Assembly: GCF_947253065.1 (NCBI RefSeq)
Contig: NZ_CAMXWS010000040.1
Location: 1 to 16,059 of the forward strand
Source of the DNA: an uncultured Corynebacterium sp.
Lineage (GTDB): Bacteria; Actinomycetota; Actinomycetes; Mycobacteriales; Mycobacteriaceae
Direction: 5' to 3'
Length of the DNA: 16,059 nucleotides
The position numbers and the translations under genes are program-made. Positions 7,371-13,701 of the stretch are shown here, piece after piece (the first letter of the stretch is position 1; each line of letters starts with the position of its first letter). Under the pieces are notes generated by a model that worked only from the letters and a program-made list of their open reading frames with translations, made no database searches and was not told the origin of the DNA.

Positions 7371-8076
7371 GCTGAAGAATATTAGCCGCGCATTCGGCGA
7401 CCGCCAGGTCCTCGACGGCGTGAGCTTTGATGTGGAACCAGGCGAGTTTGTTTCGCTCATCGGCCCGTCGGGCGCCGGCAAGTCGACGCTGTTCAACATC
7501 ATCGCCGGGCTGGATAAACCAGATTCAGGCGAGGTGGTCTTCGACGGCACCACCGCCTACATGCCGCAAAAAGACCTGCTTTTTCCGTGGCGCACGATTG
7601 AAGCGAATGCAGCTCTCGGCCTCGAAGTGCAAGGCGTGCCTAAGAAGGAAGCGCGCGCCCGTGCACGCGAATGGTTCCCGCAATTCGGTCTCGATGGTTT
7701 TGAGGACGCCCTGCCATTCCAGCTCTCCGGTGGCATGCGTCAACGCGCCGCACTTTTGCGCACGGTTGTGCAGGAAAAGAGCACACTGCTTCTCGACGAA
7801 CCCTTTGGCGCCCTCGATTCCCTCACCCGCAATGACCTGCAGAATTGGCTGCAAGGGATGTGGGCTGAGCACGACTGGACAGCTTTGCTGATCACCCACG
7901 ACGTGCGCGAGGCGATCCTGCTCTCAGACCGCATCGTGGTGCTCAACCCCCGCCCGACGAGCGTGCGGGAGATCATCACCGTTGACCTGCCCCGCCCCCG
8001 CGGCACCGAGGTGGTCAGTTCCCCTGAGTTCGGCGAGCTGGAGCGCCGCATCCTGGAGCACCTGCAGAAGCACTAG
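7363..8076 (+). CDS. thiZ: ThiZ-type ABC transporter ATP-binding protein
   Basis: This is the 237-residue ATPase powering the importer. All catalytic motifs are intact: Walker A GPSGAGKST (34-42), Q-loop Gln69 in MPQKD, signature LSGGM (121-125), Walker B LLLDEP (142-147) with D-loop GALD, and H-loop His179 in ITHD. The GTG start is chosen for its strong ribosome site and because the product then begins MLELKNIS, as in related ATPases; the longer form from ATG 7315 adds 16 residues read from thiX sequence. It is the last gene of the TPP-controlled operon. No classical terminator is obvious before the convergent gene at 8236. Confidence 0.92.
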   Translation: MLELKNISRAFGDRQVLDGVSFDVEPGEFVSLIGPSGAGKSTLFNIIAGLDKPDSGEVVFDGTTAYMPQKDLLFPWRTIEANAALGLEVQGVPKKEARARAREWFPQFGLDGFEDALPFQLSGGMRQRAALLRTVVQEKSTLLLDEPFGALDSLTRNDLQNWLQGMWAEHDWTALLITHDVREAILLSDRIVVLNPRPTSVREIITVDLPRPRGTEVVSSPEFGELERRILEHLQKH

Positions 8077-8235
8077 CTACCCGCGGGTGGGATCCAACCA
8101 ATTGCGCGAAAGGTAACAATCAAACGGTAACAATGCCCATTTTGGGTGGGACTGTCAATGGGGACTGTCAATGGGTGAATGCGCCATCTCGATCGAGAGG
8201 TGGTTGTGTTTCTGGGATGAGGCAGGGTGGCGGGA
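8077..8235. repeat. Convergent intergenic region with short direct repeats and a palindrome
   Basis: Between the ends of thiZ and the YhgE gene there are GGTAACAAT twice (8112-8120 and 8126-8134), a perfect tandem of GGGACTGTCAATG (8148-8160 and 8161-8173), and the 12-bp palindrome TCTCGATCGAGA (8187-8198). None has a T-run typical of an intrinsic terminator. No gene is visible. Confidence 0.6.
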
Positions 8236-10383
8236 CTAGACATCCAGTTCGGGGTGGATGTCCTTTTCCCGCAGTACGCGTTCGTTCCAGAATCCCAGCA
8301 TGGCTAGGAGGAATGCTGCCACGCCCAGGGCGCCGAGGACGGTCATAGCGACGGCGACACGGTTATCCCCAGGCGAGGTGCCAAACAGAGTGTGGCGCAT
8401 CAGGTCGACGGAGAAGCGCATCGGATCCCAGGAGTGGGCCCACTGGATGAACTTCGGCTGCACCTCTGGTGGGTAAAGGCCGTTGGAGGCCACCAGCTGC
8501 AGAGACATCAGCACCATCGTGATCAAGCGGCCCACGGAGGGGCCGAACAGTGAGTAGATGGCCAGGATCACCGTATTGAACACGGCGGCGATGAACCCAA
8601 GGGACAGCAGCATCTGGAACGGATGCTCTGGGTTCACGTCCAGCAAGAAGTACTGCACAGCCCACAGATTGAAGGCCTGTACGAGGCCGACCAGGACGGC
8701 GGGGATCCAGGAACCCATGACCACACGCGCCGGGTTGGTGCCCGAGTCGATCGCGCGGCGGGAGATCGGGTTGAAGATCATGAACAGGATCAAGCCGCCG
8801 AACCACAGGGACAGGGAGAGGAAGAAGGGGGAGAGGCCCTGACCGAAGGTGGTCAGCTCATCACCGGCGTTTTCCATGCGCACGGGGGCGCCGGCGACAT
8901 CCGAGGCCTTGTCCAGCTTGCTGCCCTCAAAGCTCGGGACCTGCTCAGAACCCTCGTTGATGCGCAGGGCCAATTCGCCGGAGCCGGAATCGAGCTGGAC
9001 CAGGCCGTCGTTAAGTTCGTCCATGCCCACGACGAGCTGCTCGGAGCCGTCGGCGAGCTTGGTGGTGCCATCGGCAAGGGTGCGGGCGCCGACGACCAGC
9101 TTGGACGTGCCATCGGTGAGACGGGCGGTGCCGGCAACGAGCTCACCAGAGCCGTCGTGCAGCAGGTGCAGTGCGTCGGAAAGACGCTGTGCGCCATCGG
9201 CTGCGTCATTGATGCCGGTGACAAACTGGGCGGCTGGATTATTCAGCTCATCGGCCAGCTTGGCGGCACCGTCACGCAGCTGGTTCAGCTGTGAGATCGT
9301 GTTCGGGTCCAGGGCTGTGTCGATCATCTGCTGGGTCTGCGGATCAACGACGGAAATGCCAGCCTCGTCCTGCAGTTGGCGCAAGCGCTTGACCAGGTCG
9401 CGGGCGGCAGGACCACCGACGTTTTCCAGATCAGCGATAGCTTTGTCGATCGACGCGTTGAACCGCTGATTCGCAGCCTGGATCTCCTCCAGCTGGGCGC
9501 CGATCCCGGTGACCTTATTCACGCCTTCAGACACAGCAGCAGCACCGGCACCGAGGGTGTTCACGCCATCGCGCAAGCGGCCCATGCCGTTGGCTAATTC
9601 GTCGGCGCCGTCGGAGGCCTGGCCCAGGCCGTCGTTAAGCCTGTTGGCGCCACTGTCCAGTTGGTGGGCGCCGTCGTCGAGCTGGGTGATGCCATCGACG
9701 AGCTCAGGTGTTTTCTCCCTGGCCTGCTGGAGGCCATCATTGAGTTGACCTGCGCCGTCGCCGAGCTTGCCGCCGCCTTCGACGGCCTTACCGGTGCCGT
9801 CGTGAAGCTGGTCGGCGCCGTCAGCGGCCTGTTCCATGCCGTCGCCGATGGTGTTGAAGCCGACGAAGAGCTGACGCGATATCTGTTGGCCGACGGTTTC
9901 ACTGATCACCGATGTCATCACGCGCGTGACCTGGTTACCCAGCATCGTGGGAATGAAGCCGTTGGTGTTGTTCAGCGTGACGTTGATCTTCGCTGGGTGC
10001 GGGTCATCCGAATTCACGCTGACAGAGGCCTCGGAGAAGTCCTTGGGTATCTCCACTCCCAGGTAGTAGGTACCGTCCGCGATACCTTGTCGGGCGTCCT
10101 CGGGGCTGAGCTCGACGAAGTTCATGGGCTCGATTTCGAGCAATTTCTCCGTCACCTCGTCGCCGGCGTGAATCTCATCGCCGTCCGGGCCCTCGGCACC
10201 TTCGTCGGAGTTGACCAAGGCCACCGGGATCTTGTTCATATTCCCCAGCGGATCCCAGTAACTCCACACAAACAAGCCACCGAAAAGCAGCGGCAAAAGC
10301 ATAACGGCGATCAGCGCCAAAGGTGGCAGCTTGCCGTTGAGGAGCTTGCGAAAGTGCGAGCCGATGTGCAGGCCTGAAATCAT
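8236..10383 (-). CDS. YhgE/Pip-type membrane protein with heptad-repeat ectodomain
   Basis: The protein has 715 residues with the full YhgE/Pip layout. One membrane segment lies near the N-terminus (~20-44), followed by the family block KIPVALVNSDEG. A large extracytoplasmic region (~45-510) contains a long run of heptads of the form L.DG...L..G, predicted to form a helical rod. About five membrane segments occupy the C-terminal 200 residues in an ABC-2-like arrangement, with a short basic/acidic tail. The family includes the Lactococcus phage infection protein Pip and Bacillus YhgE, and ESX/type VII-linked relatives exist; its transport substrate is unknown. ATG 10383 overlaps the stop of the upstream ATPase-like gene in an ATGA, with GAGGAGG just before it, so the two are translationally coupled. 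The partner gene and TetR neighbour suggest an export role (inference). Confidence 0.85.
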   Translation of the reverse strand: MISGLHIGSHFRKLLNGKLPPLALIAVMLLPLLFGGLFVWSYWDPLGNMNKIPVALVNSDEGAEGPDGDEIHAGDEVTEKLLEIEPMNFVELSPEDARQGIADGTYYLGVEIPKDFSEASVSVNSDDPHPAKINVTLNNTNGFIPTMLGNQVTRVMTSVISETVGQQISRQLFVGFNTIGDGMEQAADGADQLHDGTGKAVEGGGKLGDGAGQLNDGLQQAREKTPELVDGITQLDDGAHQLDSGANRLNDGLGQASDGADELANGMGRLRDGVNTLGAGAAAVSEGVNKVTGIGAQLEEIQAANQRFNASIDKAIADLENVGGPAARDLVKRLRQLQDEAGISVVDPQTQQMIDTALDPNTISQLNQLRDGAAKLADELNNPAAQFVTGINDAADGAQRLSDALHLLHDGSGELVAGTARLTDGTSKLVVGARTLADGTTKLADGSEQLVVGMDELNDGLVQLDSGSGELALRINEGSEQVPSFEGSKLDKASDVAGAPVRMENAGDELTTFGQGLSPFFLSLSLWFGGLILFMIFNPISRRAIDSGTNPARVVMGSWIPAVLVGLVQAFNLWAVQYFLLDVNPEHPFQMLLSLGFIAAVFNTVILAIYSLFGPSVGRLITMVLMSLQLVASNGLYPPEVQPKFIQWAHSWDPMRFSVDLMRHTLFGTSPGDNRVAVAMTVLGALGVAAFLLAMLGFWNERVLREKDIHPELDV

Positions 10384-11087
10384 GAGGTGACCTCCTCAAT
10401 CTCCTCGGTATCCTCGGTATCCTCAGTCTCCGTATCTTCAGCCGATGCCTCGTGGCGCAGGTCGACGATGTGGTCGGCGTGGTCGCCGGTGTCATCGTTG
10501 ACAGTGGTGGCCAGGATAGGCAGGTGGTGGGAGAGGGCGACCAAGTCGTCGAGAAGCGTGTCACGCAGTTTGAGGCTGCGGATCTGGTCGATGTCGTCGA
10601 CGATCAACAGATCTGCCTCCGGGCGGGCGATGAGTGCCAGCAGGATGCGCAGACGGAAGCGGTCTGTAACGCCGAGTTTGCCCACGTCCACCGATGGGTC
10701 GAGGTGCGTGAGGTTGAGCGGTTCCAGCCACGGCTCGACCTTGGGGTGGTTGAGAATGTCGCGGCGCAGGGGCACGAAGAACATTTGGCTCCACGCGACC
10801 TGTTCGCGAATGACTTCGCGGACATCCACCTGGCGCTCAAGGGTATCGATGAGCTCGGAACCCGCAAGCGCGATGCGCTTGAAGCGCTGACGTGGCTTTG
10901 TCTCCTCCCCATACAGCAGGACCGAACCGCCTTTGGGGCTGTAGCGACCGGCGAGGGCCATGCTCAGGGTCGAGGTGCCGGATTCGCGCTTATTGATCAG
11001 CAGCGTGAGGCCGTCGGCGACGTCGAAATTCAGTGGGGAGTCACCCCGCCTCATGGTGAGGTCTTTAACACTGATGATTGTTTCCAC
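10380..11087 (-). CDS. Degenerate ABC-type ATPase-like protein paired with YhgE
   Basis: This 235-residue protein has the ABC ATPase fold pattern but altered catalytic motifs. The Walker A position reads NKRESGTST (32-40), so the lysine is replaced by Thr38 and the first glycine by Asn32. No LSGGQ is present; the equivalent stretch is LGVTDRFRLRI (138-148). Walker B is LLIVDD (160-165), with Asp in place of the catalytic Glu. The H-loop His is replaced, probably by Asn197. The C-terminus is a strongly acidic Glu/Asp/Thr tail encoded by tandem 9-mers near 10402-10419. It may be a structural or ATP-independent partner of the YhgE protein. GTG 11087 is preferred because GAGGGG lies seven bases upstream; a TTG at 11102 has no ribosome site. 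Confidence 0.8.
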   Translation of the reverse strand: METIISVKDLTMRRGDSPLNFDVADGLTLLINKRESGTSTLSMALAGRYSPKGGSVLLYGEETKPRQRFKRIALAGSELIDTLERQVDVREVIREQVAWSQMFFVPLRRDILNHPKVEPWLEPLNLTHLDPSVDVGKLGVTDRFRLRILLALIARPEADLLIVDDIDQIRSLKLRDTLLDDLVALSHHLPILATTVNDDTGDHADHIVDLRHEASAEDTETEDTEDTEEIEEVTS

Positions 11088-11094
11088 TGGGATA

Positions 11095-11100
11095 CCCCTC
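11095..11100 (-). promoter_or_regulatory. Ribosome binding site that fixes the ATPase-like gene start
   Basis: GAGGGG on the minus strand, seven bases before GTG 11087, excludes the upstream TTG at 11102 as the likely start. Confidence 0.65.
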
Positions 11101-11178
11101 AAATTAAGTGGAGGTTAGACTATCGGTTATTCCTGACGTATGGTCCTCGCTATCGACCAATTAGTCAAGGCGAAAACC
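11101..11178. promoter_or_regulatory. Divergent control region between ABC/YhgE genes and TetR gene
   Basis: This short A/T-richer region must hold both promoters. CTATCG occurs twice (near 11120 and 11151), about three helical turns apart in direct orientation. TATGGT near 11139-11144 could be the -10 of the TetR gene. No convincing long palindrome for TetR binding was found by eye. Confidence 0.4.
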
Positions 11179-11739
11179 ATGCGAGCAGACGCAAAACTCA
11201 GGCGCGAAAAAATCATTGTCGCAGCGTGCGACATGTTACGCACCATGCCAGAATCCACGGTGACTTTAGAAGGAGTCGCCGCCCGCGCAGGCGTTGGCAT
11301 TGCCACCCTCTACCGCAATTTTCCCACGCGCAGCGATCTCGATGTCGCCTGCGGGTTGCGGCTTTTGGGCATCTTGGAGAAAAAGATCGCGGACGTGCAC
11401 ACGCTTCTCGACGAAGACCCCCAGACCCACTGGGACCGCTTCGTCTGGAGCCTCCTCGACTACGGAGTCGGGCCCCTGGTCCATGCGATCACCTTCGACC
11501 ACTGGCACGGCAACCCCGAACTGGCAGCCAAGCGGGAAGAGGCCATCGCTGCCTTCCAGACATTGCTGGACAAAGCCGCGCTAGCCGGTCTGGTTCCCGC
11601 TGACTTGACCCCTTTGGATTTCGCCGCGGAGGTCTTCGTGGTCACCCGCCCGTTGGACGGGAAGCTGGTCCAACACAACCCAGATGTGCAGCGCCACATG
11701 CTCGGGCGGTTGCTCACCGCTTGGCGGAGGCAGAGCTAA
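11179..11739 (+). CDS. TetR/AcrR-family transcriptional regulator
   Basis: The protein has 186 residues. The N-terminal DNA-binding domain has the family pattern, with helix 1 LRREKIIVAACDML and the helix-turn-helix TLEGVAARAGVGIATLYRNFPTRSDL (29-54). The C-terminal domain is helical and would bind an unknown ligand. ATG 11179 is chosen because AAGG (11167-11170) lies eight bases upstream; an in-frame ATG at 11140 adds 13 residues but has no ribosome site and sits in the likely promoter. It is transcribed away from the ATPase-like/YhgE pair across a short gap, so it probably represses that pair, as is common for divergent TetR genes (inference). Confidence 0.88.
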   Translation: MRADAKLRREKIIVAACDMLRTMPESTVTLEGVAARAGVGIATLYRNFPTRSDLDVACGLRLLGILEKKIADVHTLLDEDPQTHWDRFVWSLLDYGVGPLVHAITFDHWHGNPELAAKREEAIAAFQTLLDKAALAGLVPADLTPLDFAAEVFVVTRPLDGKLVQHNPDVQRHMLGRLLTAWRRQS

Positions 11740-11753
11740 ACGCTTCCGAGGAT

Positions 11754-12389
11754 TTAGCGGGGGTCGGTGCCCTCACGCTGATCGTCGTCAAGCGTGTCCA
11801 ACGTGGAAAGCTGCTCGTCGATGGAGCTCAGCAGCTCCTCATCGCGCTCGGCTGGCTCCTCGCTCAGCGGACCGTGGTCCGTCGTGGCAGCGGCGGTCGG
11901 CGGCTGGGTGCGCTGCACGGTCGGCTTCGGTGCTGGCTTAGCTGGAGCCTTCTTTGCTGGGGCCTTCTTTGCTGGGGCAGGGGAGTCAGTGCCGAAGATG
12001 AAGTAGTAGACGCCACCTGCGACTGCGGCGAGCAAAGCCAGGATGGAAACGCCGGCGAAAATGCCGTTCTTGCGCTTCTTCTTGTTCTGCTTTTGGCGCT
12101 TCTTCAGGGCCTTGTCCAGCTCTTTCTTCTGCTTCTTGTCCAGCTGCTCAGCCTCAAACAGGGCGCGACGACGATCCAGGCGGGCGTGCGCTGCGCGGGT
12201 GATATCCCCCGCCTGCAGGCGAGCCGCGTCGAATTTCGAGGTGTCCTCCTCGGAGTTCTCATTATTGCCGCGGGCCATTGCTCGCACGGCTTCGTACACG
12301 TCGCGTTTCTGTTCCTTGTTCAGCTCGCGGTAGCGGTTCAGCAGGGTGCCACCCACCGCAGCTGCGATGCGGAGATTTCGGAGATTCAT
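11754..12389 (-). CDS. Lysine-rich single-pass membrane protein of unknown function
   Basis: The protein has 211 residues and no family I can name. Residues 1-75 are mixed and helical, with many Arg and Glu. Residues 84-107 are extremely lysine-rich (KKQKKELDKALKKRQKQNKK and onward). One membrane helix follows at 109-132. Then come a Pro/Ala/Lys spacer with two AKKAP repeats (encoded by a 15-bp tandem near 11947-11980) and an acidic C-terminal tail. The positive charges before the helix predict a cytoplasmic N-terminus and an external, possibly wall-crossing, C-terminus. The open frame continues upstream to 12890, but that part overlaps metF and its leader in antisense. ATG 12389 is the sensible start, with AAAGGG about 11 bases upstream. 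It ends 14 bp from the convergent TetR gene. Confidence 0.7.
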   Translation of the reverse strand: MNLRNLRIAAAVGGTLLNRYRELNKEQKRDVYEAVRAMARGNNENSEEDTSKFDAARLQAGDITRAAHARLDRRRALFEAEQLDKKQKKELDKALKKRQKQNKKKRKNGIFAGVSILALLAAVAGGVYYFIFGTDSPAPAKKAPAKKAPAKPAPKPTVQRTQPPTAAATTDHGPLSEEPAERDEELLSSIDEQLSTLDTLDDDQREGTDPR

Positions 12390-12714
12390 GGTTTCATCGG
12401 CCCTTTCATCACAAATTCGTGGCTGTGTGAGTCCCACAGTAGTGAAGTCCGCGGGCCGCGTCGTGGAGATTGAACCAAGCGGGCCCAAAAAATGGACAGC
12501 TCGGTTCATTTTTGGAGAATTTTTGGCTTTTATATTCACGATCAGAACGGCGTTGAGCAGCACAAACAAACGTTGAAACACCACAGCCCATTGATCACTT
12601 AAACACCACCGGGCTACATTCCAAACCAGTTTCCAAGTGCTGAGCCCAGCCGCCCGGACACACACGTGGCCGGTATGACAAACCCTGAACCGATACGACG
12701 AAAGGACTCCTTCG
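12390..12714 (+). promoter_or_regulatory. metF promoter and structured leader region
   Basis: This 325-bp divergent gap holds no sizeable gene. A 10-bp hairpin with one G-U pair lies at 12488-12513 (AAAAATGGAC / GTTCATTTTT). TATATT at 12531-12536 is a likely -10 box with a weak -35, giving a start near 12543 and a ~170-base leader. GGGCT at 12611-12615 can pair with AGCCC at 12585-12589 or at 12643-12647, and CCGGGC (12609-12614) with GCCCGG (12652-12657). These pairings exclude one another. I found no cobalamin or known SAM riboswitch consensus and no TAGAC-N6-GTCTA (McbR-type) site. Confidence 0.45.
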
Positions 12715-12722
12715 GTGACTGA
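12675..12722 (+). CDS. 15-codon upstream ORF overlapping the metF start
   Basis: ATG 12675 opens a frame encoding MTNPEPIRRKDSFGD and stops at TGA 12720-12722, eight bases past the first base of the metF GTG. No good ribosome site precedes it. The metF ribosome site AAAGGA (12701-12706) lies in a small hairpin (12699-12714) inside this ORF, so ribosomes reading it would open that site. It may be a coupling leader peptide or chance. Confidence 0.3.
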   Translation: MTNPEPIRRKDSFGD

Positions 12723-13689
12723 AGGACACTTTTCGTCGAGGCTGTCGGCGTCTGCGCCCTTGGACCTCCTCGACGAAGCACCCCAAGACGGTGCCCGCCC
12801 CGCTGTGAAGCGGGAGCAGAGGACCGCACTGAGTTTCGAGCTCATCCCTCCCCGCCACGACGCGGATGAAGCGAAGCTGAAAGACCTCATCCACGGTCTG
12901 GTTTCCTACCACCCGGACTACCTGGCTGTGACCAGCTCACGTCGTTCCGGCTGGCTGCAGGGCACCGCCGACTTCATTGCCCGGCTCAACGAGTGCACCA
13001 ACCTGCCCACCATCGCGCACTTGGCATGCACCGCTGGGCCCGTCGATGAGCTGGCAGATTGGATCCGCACCCTCATCGACTCCGGTGTGCGCGGCTTCCT
13101 CGCCCTGCGCGGCGACCTCCCGGAAGGGGAGACCAGCCTGCCGGAGGGCTACCTCCAGTACGCCACCGAGCTGCTCTCGCTCATCCGCGAGATCGAGGAC
13201 GAGAACGCCTTCCGCCTCGCCGCGGGCAAACTCGCCCTGTCCGTGGCGTGCTACCCGTCCGGCCACGCTGAATCGCCCACGCCGGACCTGGACTTGGACG
13301 TTTTGTTGTCCAAGCAACGGCTCGGCGCAGACTTCGCCATCACTCAGCTGTTCTTCGAGGCAGAGGACTACCTCCGCTTCGCTGAGCAGTCACGCATGGC
13401 GGGCGTACGCATCCCCCTGATCCCCGGCATCATGCCTATGACGAGCCTGAAGCGGGCCCAGCGCATGGGCGTGCTGTCGGGGATCGAGGTGCCGCAGCGT
13501 GTCGTCGAAAAGCTGGCGGCGGCGAGCGACCCCGACGAGGAATACGAAGTGGGCATGCAGCTCACCGTTGAACTCGCCGGCAAGCTTCTCGACGCCGGCG
13601 TAGGCGGCCTGCACATCTACACCCACAACAATCTGGCGGTGACGCAAGACCTGCTGTCGCGGCTCGGAATAGAACCCAAACAGAAATAA
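12715..13689 (+). CDS. metF: Methylenetetrahydrofolate reductase-type protein
   Basis: The 324-residue flavoenzyme is predicted to reduce 5,10-methylene- to 5-methyl-tetrahydrofolate, the methyl donor for MetE encoded next door. Visible family features are SFELIPPRH with the conserved Glu42, ALRGDLPEG with Asp134 (the flavin/folate Asp of the family), ACYPSGH, GADFAITQLFFE and IPGIMPM, followed by GLHIYTHN. The first ~35 residues are an Ala/Asp-rich extension before the barrel. It seems a divergent type compared with the C. glutamicum MetF that I recall, which carries the more usual segment SFVSVTYGAGGSTR; here that region reads DYLAVTSSRRSGW. GTG 12715 is chosen for AAAGGA eight bases upstream. 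GTG 12805 would remove the extension but lacks a ribosome site. metE follows after 12 bases. Confidence 0.85.
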   Translation: MTEGHFSSRLSASAPLDLLDEAPQDGARPAVKREQRTALSFELIPPRHDADEAKLKDLIHGLVSYHPDYLAVTSSRRSGWLQGTADFIARLNECTNLPTIAHLACTAGPVDELADWIRTLIDSGVRGFLALRGDLPEGETSLPEGYLQYATELLSLIREIEDENAFRLAAGKLALSVACYPSGHAESPTPDLDLDVLLSKQRLGADFAITQLFFEAEDYLRFAEQSRMAGVRIPLIPGIMPMTSLKRAQRMGVLSGIEVPQRVVEKLAAASDPDEEYEVGMQLTVELAGKLLDAGVGGLHIYTHNNLAVTQDLLSRLGIEPKQK

Positions 13690-13701
13690 CAAGGAGAAAC
13701 A

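Noticed and set aside
8623..10377. Several long plus-strand open frames across the YhgE gene
   Set aside because: They mirror the heptad repeat of the real minus-strand gene and have low-complexity products without family motifs.
10452..11603. A 383-codon plus-strand frame across the ATPase-like and TetR genes
   Set aside because: It overlaps both real genes in the wrong frame, and its product is low-complexity and Arg/Pro-rich at the end.
12390..12714. Cobalamin riboswitch or McbR site before metF/metE
   Set aside because: No B12-box sequence and no TAGAC-N6-GTCTA element could be found by eye.
12390..12890. N-terminal extension of the lysine-rich membrane protein to 378 residues
   Set aside because: The extra part is antisense to the metF start and its leader. 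ATG 12389 begins the part with consistent composition.
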